From positions 11,096,663 through 11,160,662 of the forward strand of contig OY986964.1 of NCBI GenBank assembly GCA_963920575.1: a stretch of DNA of 64,000 nucleotides, read 5' to 3'. The notes beneath the pieces are model-generated. The model saw nothing but the letters and a program-made list of their open reading frames with translations, made no database searches and had not been told where the DNA came from. This document shows, one piece after another, positions 34,307 to 46,273 of the stretch; positions within the stretch are counted from its first letter, which is position 1; each line of letters begins with the position of its first letter. The stretch is from Narthecium ossifragum (Eukaryota; Streptophyta; Magnoliopsida; Dioscoreales; Nartheciaceae). Position numbers and translations under genes: made by a program.

Positions 34307-34408
34307 ATAAAGCAAATAATAAAGGGCAGATATAACCAGTATAAAGGCCCCAAAACTAGATTTCTTTCTCTTTAAATATACCCAGCACCGCCATAATAGA
34401 AAAAAAGG
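34307..34408. other. Spacer after LARD-2
   Basis: AT-rich, no coding sequence. It may be the displaced continuation of the Athila 3' region at 23957, but no clear motif proves it. Confidence 0.35.
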
Positions 34409-36775
34409 GTATTTGGTGAGAACCCCAAATCTAGCATCCTTCTTGTCCAAGACTCCATGCTTCTTGTCAAAAACCCCAAACTCATTTTTTTTAGGTCAAT
34501 AAGCCCAAGACACCACAAAAAGACAATAATACCCTTGTTTTTTTTCCTCCTGCGATTTATCTCTCCTCCGGCGAGAGAATACTCAGCTTCTCCTCCGGCC
34601 ATCCACTCCGGCGACCACCCCCTTCCCGTCGATCTCCCCTTCCCCATCGCTGTCCGATCGCCCTCCTCATTCGAACCGTCACTCGAGTTCCTCCCCTCTC
34701 CCAGATCCGGCGCCGCCTCACCTAAACCCACCACCCAACGGCCTTCCAGCGCCGTCTAGCCTCCTGAACAAGTGCACATGACGTCTCCGCCTTCCTAGAC
34801 GACCCCCGACGACACCTCGACACCGTCCGACCTCCCTCAACATCTGTCTTCGTCGAGAGCCAACCCTGAGCTTCGCCCTCCTCACGGATCCGGCATCGTC
34901 GCCCTCTACACCGCTATATCCGACCTCCCCGGTCCCATCCGACCCCGAATTTGGGTACCCGAGTTCCCTCCCACCCTTCTCCAGCCATCCTCTGGCTAGA
35001 TCCGGCGACCAAGCACTGCCTCCATTCTCCAAGAGCACCGCCGCCGCCTCCTTAGATCCGCCATTTACGGTGGCGCCATCGACGATCCAACACCGTGGAT
35101 CGAGTCCCTAGGCCACCACGACTTCATCCTTACCGGCGCCGTTGACCGCCGTTAACCAAGGCCAGAGCTCTCTCAGCCGTCCGATCCAGCGTTGTTGACC
35201 ATGTCCTACATTGAGTTGAGTCGGTATGAATTGATCATATCATGTTGAGCACTTGAGCCAGATTGAACCACATCAGATGAGCAGCTCTCCCTAAGTTGGT
35301 TCCACCAGGCCAAGCAGTCTGGTCCGATCGGATCGAATCTGATCCAGCCCAACTTGATCCAGTCTGAATCCAAATAGATCAGAAAGATGAAAATAGATCA
35401 GAAAGATGAAAATGATAAGAAATATGAAAATGCATTTTTCTCTTTCCATCATTTTCATCTTTTCAACTTCATTTTTATTTTTTAAACATTATTTGTATCT
35501 TTTTAACTCCATTTTAATATTTTGAAATGCATTTTCATCTTTTAAATTCATTTTCATCTTTTAAAATGCATTTTTGTTTTTATCTTTTTAAATTCATTTT
35601 CATCTTTTTAAATTCATTTTTATCTTTCTAAATTCATTTCATCTTTCTAAATGCATTTTTATCTTTTTAAATTCATTTTCATCATTTTCAATGCATTTTC
35701 ATCTTTCTAAATTCATTTTCATCTTTTTAACTTTATTTTTATCTTTTTTAACTCTATTTTCATCTTTCTAAATGTATTTTCATCTTTTCAAATGCATTTT
35801 GATTTTTATAAATACATTTTCATCTTGTTAAATTTATTTTCATCTTTTTAAATGTATTTTATCTTTTTAAATTCATTTTCATCTTTTTAAAATGCATTTT
35901 CATTTGATTGGGTCGGATCGCTGAGGTGAATTGCCTTTAATTTTTGCCTATGTTTTCCATTAATCATATCACTTCGGAGCAATGAACCGAGTCAAGATCT
36001 CATATTTACGAATTCACTTCTCAGATTTTATTCCCATATTTTTTCTCACTTTTTTTTTCTAATATTCCCGATTTTCCTATTGATTTCTCTCTCTTCCTCG
36101 GCCGGCTCGGCTCAGCTCAGCTCACCCGCAAGCTGGGACTCGTCCCGGCTTGTTTGCGGCTTTGATCGGCTCGACCTCGAGCCGCTCTTGCCTTCTCACT
36201 GCCCACCACTCTCCCGCCACCAAACCACCCTAAAATCACCCGAAAACTACTCCTATCATCTTCCCCACTCCATTCTTGACCTCAACCACCTCTATTGCCC
36301 TCCTCTCCGAAACCGGCATCAACCCACCACTGACCACCTTCCGTCACCGCCAGTCCGACCACATCAACGCCTCCAAACCACCTTTAAACTCACCTAAATC
36401 TTCTCATCTACCCACTTCCGGCATTCTCGACCCACGCAGATGTCTCCTCCAGTGCCGACCAACCCCACCCAAAACCACCACGCCGCCGCCTCTAGATTCG
36501 GCCACCTCGGAGCCCTATTCCACGATCAGACCCGATGGATCAACTCCTGAGACCTCCACGAACGCAAATACACTGGTCCCATGCTCCGAAGAGCCCTCCT
36601 CGTCGGCAATGATGCTCCGGTGAACCTCAGCCGCCAGATTACACAGGGGTATTTTTGTCACCTATTGTTAACAACGAACTAAAATACTTAATTGATGGGG
36701 TTATTATCTTAAAAAAATTACTAATGGGGTTTTTAGCAATATATTTCATTAAACTGGTGTTTTTATCAATTACCC
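34409..36775. mobile_element. Candidate MULE-like unit with captured GC-rich sequence
   Basis: The left ~130 bp and the reversed right ~130 bp have the same order of blocks: GGGTA(T/A)TT at the tip, then AAAAACCCCA, then an AAT(A)ACCC block, then GACAATAATACCC / GACAAAAATACCCC. This resembles the long diverged TIRs of Mutator-like elements. The interior begins with 5'-UTR-like CTCCGGCGA sequence. Its Pro/Ser-rich frames resemble 58680-59240. No clean 9-bp TSD was found, so the call is tentative. Confidence 0.35.
35381..35905. repeat. AT-rich minisatellite
   Basis: About 25 degenerate copies of a ~20-24-bp unit such as ATTTTCATCTTTTTAAATGC. The first ~60 bp carry the reverse-complement motif (AAAGATGAAAAT), after which orientation flips at ~35440, so the left edge could fold back on the array. 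Confidence 0.7.
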
Positions 36776-37408
36776 ATAGAATAGATATGTCCCTCCCCGC
36801 CATAACCTGCCATAAAAATATGTACCTTTACAAAAGATCAAGTAATATATCATATAATTCAACAATTAAATTTAAAAGGCACATATCACAAAAAATTTCG
36901 GCAGAATCTGTTTTGTGTTTGCTTGATATATCAATTATGTACAAACATTCATCCTATGAAACAAAACATATTTTGGCATTAAATGAGAAAACATAATAGC
37001 AAGCATCCAAGCAGTGTACTAAATTATTCATCATCCAATGTTCCTGATTGAAGATGTATACCGTCCGATTGGAAATAGAAGTGTTGGATCACTTGGGTCG
37101 CGTCAGTGAAGAATCGACGGCTGAAAGCTCGCCGGCGATGGATCGACGGCAAAACATCTTTGCCGGAGGACGGGGTTGGTGGGGATGGAATCGTGGAAGC
37201 CTTAGAAGTTCGTTTGTGGTGTCTGATGGGATTAGAGATGGGCGGCGCGGTGGAAGATGGTCGGAGATTGATTCCATTGATCCAGACATCAACGGAGGTA
37301 GGGGATAGTGGAGGAAGGATCGTAGGGGTTCTGTGGCAACCCTTGTGGGGTTTGGTCAAAGGATTGGAGTCGGCAAGTGGTGGATTGGAAGGGGACGCCG
37401 AGGTATAG
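36776..37408. other. AT-rich spacer and GC-rich edge holding the hAT target
   Basis: 36776-37020 is AT-rich with no gene. 37030-37408 is GC-rich and continues across the hAT insertion into 50354 and beyond. Its minus frame (37024-37530) is Pro/Ser-rich and unrecognised. It may be captured coding sequence of a DNA element. Confidence 0.4.
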
Positions 37409-37798
37409 GTCACCGGCAGTGGCGGAACCAGGATGAGACTTAAGGGGGTGCGAAATCTAAAACAAAATGACCAAATTTTTTCTATTATTAAATAATGCAA
37501 AACGTATCTTAGAATTACAATATCAAACATTAAGGAATAAAAACAATATAAATATTAAAATATATGTACCGTACTATGTGCTGCGATTTAGAGGTGGAAG
37601 TTGGATCCTACGTTTTTGTATTTTTTGAAAACGTTGCAAAATGACTTCGCTCTCAATAGTTTCAAAATGACTTTGTTCTCAATAGTTTCAAAAGAAAATG
37701 AATGCAATCTAAAACCGCTGTTAAACGAATGTGATATGCATTCTCTTGGTTATGCTCGTGTGCGGAACTTTGATTGGGGTACATGCCTGTACACCCTT

Positions 37799-37869
37799 AT
37801 GTGGCTAACATCCAAGCCTTAGAGTGATGTTATTAGGGGGAAAAGTAGTAGCTTGGATGTTAGCCACAT
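37799..37869. repeat. 19-bp perfect inverted repeat, 33-nt loop
   Basis: ATGTGGCTAACATCCAAGC (37799-37817) is exactly complementary to GCTTGGATGTTAGCCACAT (37851-37869). Partial GTACATGC / GCATGTAC symmetry extends the stem outside. It could be a small fold-back element or a hairpin RNA source. Confidence 0.75.
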
Positions 37870-38108
37870 AAATTGTGTACATGCACATGGCATGTACACA
37901 AATCTTTTTCCTTCAAGCTTATACGTGAAAAGACATATGTAAGAGAATATATTTCAAGTGCTGAAGAATTCACTCTCTGTCTCCCACCAGCTTAAACTAG
38001 TATTGGGATGCATTGGGTGCGTAAAATGCTAAAGAATTCAAAATGGCCAGCAAACTGGGAAGAATTTACAAAGCCCTTATTGTACGTGCGAAATTACACT
38101 ATAAAAAA

Positions 38109-38390
38109 AATCACTTATTGCGACCAAAACAATTGTGACCAACATATATTGGTCGCTACTGGTATATTATTAGTGACCACAATCACTCTGGTCTCAATAA
38201 GCTGTAGGACAATTGTTTTGGAGCAACCAATATATTTGGTCGAAATAGATGATCGCAATTGGGAATTTCGGATGGTGATTTAAACTTTCCGTCGCTGTTG
38301 CGACCACTATATGATCTCTAAAATTGATATAACCTGCTTGTGACCACCTGTTTGGTCGATAAAACTTAACCCAGGGCTTTTTTGCTATAT
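38109..38390. repeat. Possible CACTA-type terminus with TTGGTCGC/GTGACCA repeats
   Basis: It begins CACTATAAAAAAAATCAC. It then has many short subterminal motifs in both directions: GCGACCAA, TTGTGACCA, TTGGTCGC and GTGACCAC. These resemble CACTA ends, but no partner end was found. Confidence 0.4.
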
Positions 38391-38536
38391 TAAATATGCT
38401 AAGGGCTTTTTTGCAAATGTCTAATAAAATAACCCTGATCCCAACCTCTCATTTCTTTTACTCCCTAGCTAGCTCCGTCGTCCCGATCGTTTCTCCTTTC
38501 CCGTCCTCATCGTCGAGCCGCTTCACCCACACACCT

Positions 38537-38757
38537 GTCACCTCCGACGCCGGTGCCACCGCCGCCGCCATGGTCTCGCTACCTCGGCGAACCCTAATCC
38601 AACTTGGAGAGATTCTTCGATCTGGTTATCCCAACCTCGTTGCCGAGCTGCTCCGCCCTCAAACTTGTCACCTCCGATGCCGATGATGCCGCCACTGTCG
38701 TATTCTCGCCACCCCGGCCAACCCTAATCCAACTCGAAGGGATTCTTCGATATGGTG
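38537..38757 (+). repeat. Imperfect tandem duplication (~125 bp) of GC-rich sequence
   Basis: Two units share GTCACCTCCGA(C/T)GCCG, then AACCCTAATCCAACT and GATTCTTCGAT(C/A)TGGT. The composition is like a plant 5' UTR/first exon. The second unit ends next to the CACTA terminus. Confidence 0.6.
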
Positions 38758-40202
38758 ATCTCTCCTCTCTCTCTCTCACTACAAGAAAAAGGATGTTCCG
38801 TGATAACACTTTGTGTCACTGAAAACATGGTTCTCGTCACTGAAGCTTCGTTAGTGACGACAGTAGTGACAACAACAGTTGCAGCTTGTGTGGCCGTTGC
38901 TAATACTTTAGTGACGATAAATGTGTCTTGTCACTGATAACTATTTTTATAGTGACAATGTTGGTTGTCACTATAGTATGTACACTTATCACCATATCTC
39001 GTTCTAAATCGTATGGGGTCTGGATTAGTGATAATATTAGTAACAAAATTCTTGTCACTAACTAATTCTTTCTGTGACAATATTTTTCTCTCGTCACTGC
39101 TAAGGATTTAGTGAAAAATTTATGCTAGATTTGTTGACACTAATTCACGCCACTAATTTTAGTCCGTGACAACAAGTTTTGTAGATAATAATATTGTTGG
39201 TGGCAATATTAATTGTGGTCACAAAAGATATTTGTTAGTGACAACAATTGTTGTCACAATCAAATATGATGTTGGTTACGAAAAAAGTTAAAATAACCAC
39301 TCGTATTGTCACAAAATCCATAAATAATGACAAAATATTATTATTGTCACAATTACATTTGTTAGTGATAATAATTGTTATCACAACTGAAGATTATTGG
39401 CAATCTGCATTGCCATAAATCATAGACTAGCTACATGTTACATTCTACATACAATTTTGATATAATGAACTTATTAATTGACATACATTCAATATAAAAT
39501 AAAAAAAGTTTTATAAATAAAACTTTATTAATAAAATTTTTCATAACAAAAGTAGTTCAAGTGACATAAATAAGTTCACTACATTGTTCATAATAATTTT
39601 CAAAGAGAGCTAAAAGATTTGTCAATCTAGGCTCTAAGATCTCAATGCAAAAGAACAATCCCAATGCAGAAGAGCAACAATCGATGATCATGTAAAAAAA
39701 AATCACGAAACATGTTACTTTAGAAAAATAAATATCAATAATACAATAAAAAATAGGGTTATTTACATATATATCCTCAAAAAACTTTCAAAATACGTAT
39801 TTGCCCCTATATTCTTCATATTTTCATATATACCCCTGAAAAGTTCAAATAATCTCAAAAATACCCTTCCGTGTACTTCCGTCAGGTAAAGTAACCTAAC
39901 CATGGGGTAAATTCTAACCGGGCTGGGTAACTTTACTTAAATACCCCCACCACATATCTAGGCTTTAATCGGGCATCTCCTAAAGTTTCTCCCGCGCGAT
40001 CAATAACACACATATCTCCTAAGTTTTCATATGTTCCTACCAGATAAACACAGTGATCACCCCCTAGGGTTTCCTCCGCGCCCATCGATCGGCTTCACCG
40101 ACGTCGATACCCGTCGATCGGCTTCACCGCGCCCATCGATCGTTGCACCCATTCACCTCTCTTAGGGTTTTCTACGACTTGCCTGACCTAAATTGAGAGA
40201 GC

Positions 40203-40560
40203 TATGGATGATGATCTTGCTGATGTGTACGTTATCAAGGGACCATTGTAGGAGGGATGCAAACCTCGAGTCTAAGATATAAGGTATGTTGCAGTTTTGT
40301 TCTATGCATGGGTTGAGTACATTGCAAGAGTGATGTTTTTTTGACGGATGTGATGTTTTTTGAGTATGTTTTTTGGATGAGCACATTGCATTGGTTGAAT
40401 ACTTCATCACTTAGTTCTATGCATTGCAAGAGGGAAAGTTATGGATGATGATGTTATGGAAGATCCCCTTGCTGGCTTGTATGTTAGCTCACAGGAACCA
40501 ATGCAAGAGGGATCTATCCCTCGAGTCAAAGAAATCAGGTATGTTGTAGTTTTGTTCTAT
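40203..40560 (+). pseudogene. Duplicated candidate 5' exon of the MULE transposase
   Basis: ATGGATGATGAT occurs at 40204 and 40441. Each is followed by related sequence (GATCTTGCTGATGTGTACG / GATCCCCTTGCTGGCTTG, then GAGGGAT..CCTCGAGTC). Each ends at a donor-like AGGTATGTTG followed by TTTTGTTCTATGCAT. The first unit has an in-frame stop (TTGTAGGAGG), the second does not. This may be an exon duplication. Confidence 0.5.
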
Positions 40561-43141
40561 GCATATTTTGTTGAATAAATTGGCTGAATGTACTGCATAT
40601 GTTTTATGTAGCAAGTTTGTTTGTTGAATAAATTGGCTAAATTGCATTGGGGTTCAGAATGTGAGAGTTATTCACTATGCAATGACAGTTACTAACAATG
40701 GTGTTCATATTGTTCATGTTATATCTCAATGCATAGACAATTGGACATGCTTTGAATGATCATTGATCCTATCTTATTTTGCCCTGTTATTAGAGTGGCC
40801 CAAGCTTCATCAGAACCAATGATGGAAATCAAATTATATCATTCTGGATTTTGGAAAAGTTAGGCCAAGTCTGCTACGATGCAATATGAGTGTGATAAGT
40901 CAAAGACAATAAAGATGCATCCAAGTCGATCTACATTTGAGGAGCTAAAGGGAGACATAACAGCTATCTGTTCATGGACCTTTGGCGCCCAGTTGCACAT
41001 GTCATACCTTCTACCAGGAAGCAATCCAAGGTATTATCATCAAATTCACAATGATGAAGACTACAAAGGAATGATTCAGCTTCATGAGATCTACTCGAAG
41101 AAGGTTGTGGAGTTGTATGTAGAGACTGGCCAAGCAAGTGATTTGTATAGCAGTGCAAGGGCTACAGCTAGTGCCACTACAGAGGCCATGGTAGATGTCA
41201 GTGTGGGTGCTACCTCAGAGGCCAGGGTAGGTGAACTTCAGAGGCTACTGCAGAGGCTACTTCAGAGGGTACAACAGAGGGTACAACAGAGGCAAGTACA
41301 GGGGTAACAACAAATGCTAGTGCACAAAGTGAAGGAAATGGTAAATCAGTTGGTCAAGCAGATGGCACAGCTAAGGGCAAGGCTACAGCAGAAGTAAGAG
41401 CAGAATACAGTGCAGAAGGCAAAACTGGTGCTAAGGCAAAGGCTAAGTCAAGGGCTACAGTGACTGAGTTTGCAAGCTTCTTTAGTGACTGTTATGGATA
41501 AGGGGAAGCTTATGTAGATGATTTTGAAGAAGACTGGGAAGAAGACCTGGACTTTAGGCCTGGGCATCCTAATGCAAACCCATTGACTAAGGATCCAGAT
41601 GGCACCCAAGATGAGGCAGACTATGTTCCTGATGATAGTGACTATCACCCATGCAGTGACAGTGAGGAAGATGAAGATGATGTGCATATGTCTGAGGATA
41701 ACATTGATTATGTGTCTAAGTATGAAGGGGTCATAGCCAATGTTGACAAGGAAGATCCCAATTTAAATGTGGGTTCTAAGTTCAAAGATGTAGACCAACT
41801 CAGGCTTGCACTTAGGCAGTATTCCATCAAGCATAACTATGAGTTCTTTGTCAAGAAGAGTGACAAGAGCAGGGTGACTGTCAGATGCAGAGATCTTGAT
41901 TGCATCTGGAGGATTCATGCATCAAGACTTTATGATGGGAAGACATTTGAGGTCAAGATAGTGAGGGGGGATCACACATGTTTTGGCCGCAATGCAGCTG
42001 GAGGGAAGATGGCCACTTCAGCATGGATTTCAAGTAAGATTACCCAGTTGATGGCCGATAATCTAAAGGTGAGACCTAGGAACATAAGGAAGCTCATGGG
42101 GATAAGTATCAAGTCAGAGTCTCATACATGAAGTGTTGGAGGGGCACAGAGCTTGCATATGAACAGGTACATGGTAACATAGATGATTCTTTCAATGATG
42201 TTCCTAGTTTGAGAGAGGAGCAGCTTGTGAGAAACCCTGGAAGTGTGATTGAGTATACAGAGGGCCCAGATCATACCTTTGAGAGATTCTTCTGTTGTTT
42301 CAAGACATGCATGGATGGGTTCATTGCAGGATGCAGGCCTTTTTTGGGTGTTGACTCAACCCATCTGAAGGGTAGGTATCTGGGTCAGCTAATGGCAGCT
42401 ACAGCTTTGGATGATAACAATGGGTTGCTTCCAGTTGCTTTTGATGTGGTTGAGTCTGAGTGTGGGAATGCATGGAGGTGGTTCTTTGAGATGTTGTCAG
42501 TAGCTATGGATGGTAGGGTTGATGACTTGACAGTCATCTCTGATCAAGACAAAGGCATAAAAGAAGCTATGCAAGTGGTCCTACCTAATGTAGAACACAG
42601 GACATGTATGAGGCACTATTACAAGAATTTTCGGAAGGTGTTTCCAGGAGATACCTTTGAGACTGCTGTGTGGAATGCTGCTAGGGCATTCACAGAACCT
42701 GAGTTTGTTGCTGCCATAGCAGAGGTCCTAGGGAACTCAAATGTAGAAGCTGTTGTTGGTCATTTGGGGGCCATTAATATTACTTGGTCAAGGCACACCT
42801 TCAAGGATACTGGTAAGAATATCTACATATGTAACAACCTGTCAGAGTCATTTAATTCTTGGGTATCAAATGAGAGATTTCTGCCATGTGTTGGGTTGGT
42901 GGACATGTTGAGGAGGAAGGTCATGACAAAAATGGATTTGCGAAGGAGGCTGTCAAGTAGGTGGAAGGGAAACTTGGTTCCTAATGCCAGGAAGTAGGTA
43001 ACTGATTTGTCAAGGAATTTAGGAGGTTACTCAGTAGTTATAGCAAGTGAATCCAGAGCTGAGGTGACATCTCCTTATGATAGGAATGAGGTTGACCTTG
43101 AAAATCATACGTGCAGTTGTAGAAGATGGCAGCTGTCAGGC

Positions 43142-44636
43142 TGATAAGACTTGAAAAGTGCACAAAACATCCTTGTAATTTGGCTTTGTTGATCTCCGAG
43201 TAATGCTTCACTGACTACTTTTATCCCATTTCAGGTATAACAGACCCTATTATGAGTTAGATCAAATTTGGAGCTAAAAGAAGCATGTTCGAGAAATTCT
43301 GGCATGAAGGATCGATCTTCCTTCTTGAAAGGATCGATCCTACTCGTCCAGTAACTCGACAGAGAGCAAATATAAAGGGATCGATCTTCCTTCATGGAAG
43401 GATCGATCCTCCACGGGACGTATCAAGACAACAAGTGAAAGATCGATCCTAATCAACTAGTGGGTTCGATCCTTTGCGGGACGTCGCCAACAATTGAAGA
43501 CTATAGGATCGATCTTCCTCCTTGGAAGGATCGATCGTTTGCTGCCAGAAAAGAAGATCAACGACCCATATCTAATCTGTGGGTGGATGCTTGTGTAGGC
43601 TATAAATAGTCAGTTTTTAGGGATTTTAGGGGTCTCTTCCTGGACCTTTTTGGGGGAGAGCTTTCTTGTCCTTCCTTTGAACTTTTCTTTGAAGATTCTT
43701 TGGAGGAGATCCATGGCGGAAGGAGTTCGTCGACTTTCACCTATGGATCGACCCCTAAAGATGAGTAGCTAAAACCCTAGCCATGGGATTCTTATGATGT
43801 AACTAGGGTTTCTACTAGGGATTTCTGAGATCTAGGGCTTGTATACATTATTGATTGGCTTATATGGATTGATCTTTCGTTCTTTTATATTATGGTGTTG
43901 ATTTCCTATTGGATGTGTGGATTGTTCTCGTTCGCACTTGATTCCGGAGCTTGTGCATGTTAGGGTTTGGATTGGATTCATCTATTAGGAGTACCATGCT
44001 AGTACCATGGTATCTCAAATGAACTCTTCTTCATGATTAGGGATTGTATAGTGCTAGAACCACTATGTTCTATCCCTAATCCTCCATAGATCCTATCTTT
44101 GTAGATTTGGCCATCAAGATATTAAACCCATCTTGATCTTATACCTAAATCCATATCATTACTACTACTTGCGATGAATTCATCCTAATCAGAGGGTTCC
44201 ATTAGCAGTGAACGCAACTAATCATTCGGTCACTGACATTTAGGTAATTGGTCTTGCCAATAAGGAATCCTAATCAGAACTTGTTGAGTGATAAGGAGAA
44301 CTAGCCATTCACTTATCAACTATTAGGAAAGCCATTCATCGTGATTAAGGTGCCCTAATCTTAGAAAGACCTGGTAGAACCTCAGTTATTGATTAAGAAT
44401 CCTGTGGTCTCTTCTCTCTTACTCATAAACCCTTTAGTATAAATTTAGTTTAATATCAAACCGTAATCTTTTCCTAGTTCATTGCTAGGAGACGTTCAAT
44501 CTCAATCACCTAAGTCCCTATGGATTCGACTCGGACTCATTGCTAGTTCCCCCTAAAGTAGTTAGTTAGTAGTTTGCTTATAAATTTGTAATTTTGAGTA
44601 GATTTGTTAAGCCACGACACTTTTCAAGTTTTATCA
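43142..44636 (+). repeat. Solo LTR inserted in the MULE SWIM domain
   Basis: It starts TGATAAGACTTGAAAAGTG and ends CACTTTTCAAGTTTTATCA, so its tips are inverted copies over ~19 bp. The 5-bp flanks are CAGGC (43137-43141) and CAAGC (44637-44641), a TSD with one change. A TATA box TATAAATAG is at 43601. Upstream of it lie the GATCGATC array and a block related to AGATCTAATCCGAGG, linking this LTR to 7101-8623 and 56883-58644. Confidence 0.86.
43310..43536 (+). promoter_or_regulatory. GATCGATC paired-octamer array in LTR U3
   Basis: Octamer (or variant) pairs start at 43310/43332, 43379/43401, 43441/43464 and 43507/43529, giving steps of 22, 22, 23 and 22 bp. The last octamer ends 64 bp before the TATA box at 43601. 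The same gap is seen at 57.7 and 63.6 kb. Confidence 0.65.
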
Positions 44637-46273
44637 CAAGCATGTCTTGTTTTCATGTTGCAGCAGTAATAGGTCAAGCAAGAAACCCAAATTGGAAAAT
44701 TTTTGTCCACGAATACTTCAGCTTGCAAAGGTATATATAAGTAACTATACAATATCCATGATTAAATAACCAAACTTTGACCTGCAGCTATATGATGTGA
44801 TACAGGTACAGGGCAGCTTATGAATGGTTCATCAGTACACTACCAGATAAAGATCAGTGGAAAAAGATTGATCTTGGCTATACCTTGCTTCCACCCCATA
44901 CAAAGAGGCCTAGAGGCAGGCCAAAGAAGAAGCGCATCCGAGGAGCAGATGAGAGGACAAAGAGTAAAAGACTACATAGGTGCTCAAGATGCAAGAAGTG
45001 GGGCCACCATCAGAACACCTGCAAGGAACCATTAGTTGGAAGAGTTGAAGAAGATGGTGAAGGGTCTCGAAGTCAGGGGTAAACATTTAGTTTTTGATGG
45101 ATTTCTTATGTACCAGTTGAATGAATATGTTAACAGTTATGGATATGTTAACAATTCATGCAGGGGTGCATCTGGGACTGAGACTGGCAGTGGAGATGCT
45201 GGAGCCAGGGGTGGTAGAGGTAGAGGGAGAGGCAGAGGCAGAGTCGGAGGAAGAGGAAGAGGTGGACCTAGGAGTGGGGGGGATAGTGCTGGTGTGGCCA
45301 TGGGGAGTTCTGATGCTAGGGGTCGCAGGTAAAGAGTAAGAGGAAGAGGAAGAGGTGGGAGAAGGCCAACAAATTCTGATGTAGGGCAGATGTACTATAA
45401 GTAAGTACTTAGTATAGTAATTGACAGTTTACTAGTGCTTGTGAGTTTGGCAATAAAATCTGAAACTTTGGCTACATAATTGACACAGTCAGCCTGCAAT
45501 GACCCCTCATGCACTGGGGATGGGCCTTTATAGACCTGATGACACAGCTCCCTGAGCTACGAGAGTTAAAGCTGCAGTCAAAAGAGGAGGAGGGCAAGGT
45601 AGGGGCACAAGAGGAGGTAAAGGCATGGACACAGGAGCAGGATGAGGCCTGGCTGGAGGCACACAGTAGCTGGCCTAGATTCTTGCAACTATGTATTGAC
45701 AAGTAGTTGAAATTTTTTGAATCAATACTCTATGTATTGACACAGTTATAGTTATGTATTTGTGTTGGAACAACTATCTGTGTTGTCAGTGGATGAAAAT
45801 TTGTGTTGGAACAGTATGGATGGAAATTTGTATTGTATTGTCACTGAAATTTGTATAGCAATTTTGTTCTATATTTGTCATCTCTATTTGTGTTTAGAAC
45901 ACATGTATGTCAGTTACTTCTATATTTGGAACACAGTCATGTATTTGTGTTATCAACACAGCTATTTATTTGGAACTGAATTTGTGTACAGGGGAACTGC
46001 ATAAGGGTGACTACATATAATATGGGGTAAATTTTGACACAACCATGTTACAAAATTCTGTCATAGTTACTACAAATTAAAGTGTTACAGACTCAAATGA
46101 AATACATGAGTACAATTTGTAAGATCAAAACTGATTTGATCAAACATATTCAAGGGAAGCCTGGTACATACTCAAATGAAATACATGTATACAATTCCTA
46201 AGATCAACATTGTTCCAATTGCAAAAAACAAAGCATGTAGAAAAAGAAACATCTATGCAGCAGATTTCTCAAC

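Larger units (their letters stand above)
40790..45690 (+). pseudogene. MURA-type MULE transposase, broken
   Basis: Domains in order: an N-terminal plant-MULE region (40879-41200, HPSRSTFEELKGDI); an acidic linker (DSEEDEDD, ~41640-41680); a MuDR-type DNA-binding zone (41760-42100, FRL..ALRQYSIKHNYEF, CIWRIHASRLY); the transposase core (42260-42900), with Asp in GVDSTHLKG (42353-42355) and Asp in ISDQDKG (42542-42544); a SWIM finger begun by HTCSCRRWQLSG (~43108-43140) and completed after the LTR by MSCFHVAAVI; a CCHC knuckle CSRCKKWGHHQNTC (~44978-45020); and a Gly/Arg-rich tail (45165-45370). It would cut and join element ends. Lesions include a 1-bp frameshift near 42103, a stop at 42995-42997, frameshifts at 41300-41500, and the LTR insertion. 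Confidence 0.88.

Noticed and set aside
34401..36790. A 9-bp TSD (ATAGAA...) for the candidate MULE-like unit
   Set aside because: Only about seven of nine bases fit, and with an offset. It is not good enough to fix the element ends.
42128..42997. The 289-residue open frame as an intact host gene (FAR1/FHY3-like)
   Set aside because: It lies inside MULE TIRs with a 9-bp TSD, and neighbouring frames supply the other transposase domains. Stops, frameshifts and an LTR break it.
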